From Hygrocybe punicea (lineage: Eukaryota; Basidiomycota; Agaricomycetes; Agaricales; Hygrophoraceae), in contig OY744472.1 of assembly GCA_963556145.1 (NCBI GenBank), positions 4,402,001-4,466,000 of the forward strand: 64,000 nucleotides of DNA. The letters are read 5' to 3'. Under the pieces are notes generated by a model that was not told where the DNA came from, did no database searches, and worked only from the letters and a program-made list of their open reading frames with translations. Shown in pieces: positions 63,526 to 64,000 of the stretch. Each line of letters starts with the position of its first letter. The stretch's first letter is position 1. Made by a program: the position numbers and the translations under genes.

Positions 63526-64000
63526 CCGGAACGTTCTCGACAGGATACCACCAAACTGCGAGCCCCTCTGGCAATCTTTGGTGGCAGCCTATATGGTCAT
63601 GAGCCCTTGGCAACATATGCATCTTTCGTTCGTAAAATACATTTGCCCTTGTCACTCATTTCCGTATATATTGACGAGAGCGATCATAGAGGTGCTACCG
63701 GTCTTCCTCCGAACAAGCATCAACCATGCCAAATAAGTGATCTGCGGCTGGCTATGGTCGTGAACACGGCTGTCAACCTTGTCAAGAACGACTATAATAC
63801 CGCCCTTTTATATAGTTCCGCGCGAGTAAGGGACGTCGGCTCTCTCGCTCAAAGGGCCTTCGACCTTTGTTCTGCACTGCTCGATCCAGCTTTCCCCGAG
63901 GAATCGATCATTCAGATGGCAACTATGCTGCTGCAGGCAGCTCGAGATAACCATAAGGATATTCTGGAGATGGGGCTGACATTTGAGAGGGTCGCACAGG
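63526..64000 (+). CDS. Partial ORF running off the right edge
   Basis: Frame open from after a TGA near 63,520 to the last base. It reads LAIFGGSLYGHEPLATYASF, then PCQISDLRLAMVVNTAVNLV and SLAQRAFDLCSALLDPAFPE, MATMLLQAARDNHKDILEMG. The first Met in frame is at 63754; if the gene is spliced upstream, earlier sequence may belong to it. The C-terminal half is predicted alpha-helical. No family was recognised with certainty. Confidence 0.45.

Noticed and set aside
1..64000. tRNA, rRNA or other structured RNA genes
   Set aside because: No cloverleaf, conserved rRNA core or snRNA motif was recognised by eye; a covariance-model scan would be needed to exclude them.

Overview
The window looks like a transposon graveyard from a mushroom-forming basidiomycete (Agaricomycetes). 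The evidence is the type of Ty3/gypsy Gag-Pol, Helitrons with a DUF6570-type N-terminus, hAT, pogo and Tc1/mariner transposases, and GT-AG introns of about 50-66 bases. The assignment rests on family recognition by eye; no rRNA, tRNA or species marker was seen. Almost all of positions 1-60,800 is nested mobile DNA. Only the right edge (about 61,000-64,000) looks like ordinary gene space.

Layout. 1-9,600: AT-rich, decayed repeats, a palindromic TA-flanked element (1594-2232), three copies of a ~525-bp LTR-like repeat, and the C-terminal remains of a pogo-type transposase. 9,967-13,101: a complete but dead hAT element with 8-bp target duplication. 13,110-18,680: a Helitron with a DUF6570/Rep gene, split by a palindromic TA element (17001-17587). 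18,699-21,448: a Tc1/mariner element with a broken transposase and an intact intron-containing passenger gene. 21,449-25,712: repeats, a cassette-type hAT relative and a broken coiled-coil ORF. 25,890-49,891: one Ty3/gypsy element on the minus strand, inflated from about 5.5 kb by a 2.5-kb hAT derivative, a 200-bp LTR-like insert, an 8.7-kb TA-flanked composite (holding three tandem Helitrons and an 850-bp palindrome), a 6.3-kb Tc1/mariner element and a palindrome with 3-bp duplication. 49,892-about 58,036: an autonomous-type Helitron (Rep + PIF1 helicase), itself cut by a hAT derivative (55572-57368). 58,190-60,756: a minisatellite and a palindromic Helitron-end structure with a 100-N assembly gap. 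61,096-64,000: a truncated Hsp70-like ORF, an unrecognised spliced ORF and a partial ORF.

Most insertions can be excised on paper, with one target copy retained, so that the interrupted reading frame is restored. This fixes boundaries and gives an insertion order. Premature stops are mostly of the form expected from C-to-T change (TGA where relatives have CGA, TAG/TAA for CAG/CAA, TGA for TGG), which suggests methylation-linked deamination or a RIP-like process.

Three items stand out. Two different Tc1/mariner elements carry what looks like the same family of passenger gene, intact in one of them. A set of at least five TA-flanked palindromes, some with an empty site visible elsewhere in the window. 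A modular cassette (GGTGCACCCACC...CAG|GTatgt, then the palindrome GTCAATTGAC) is shared in fixed order by five hAT derivatives whose ends differ.
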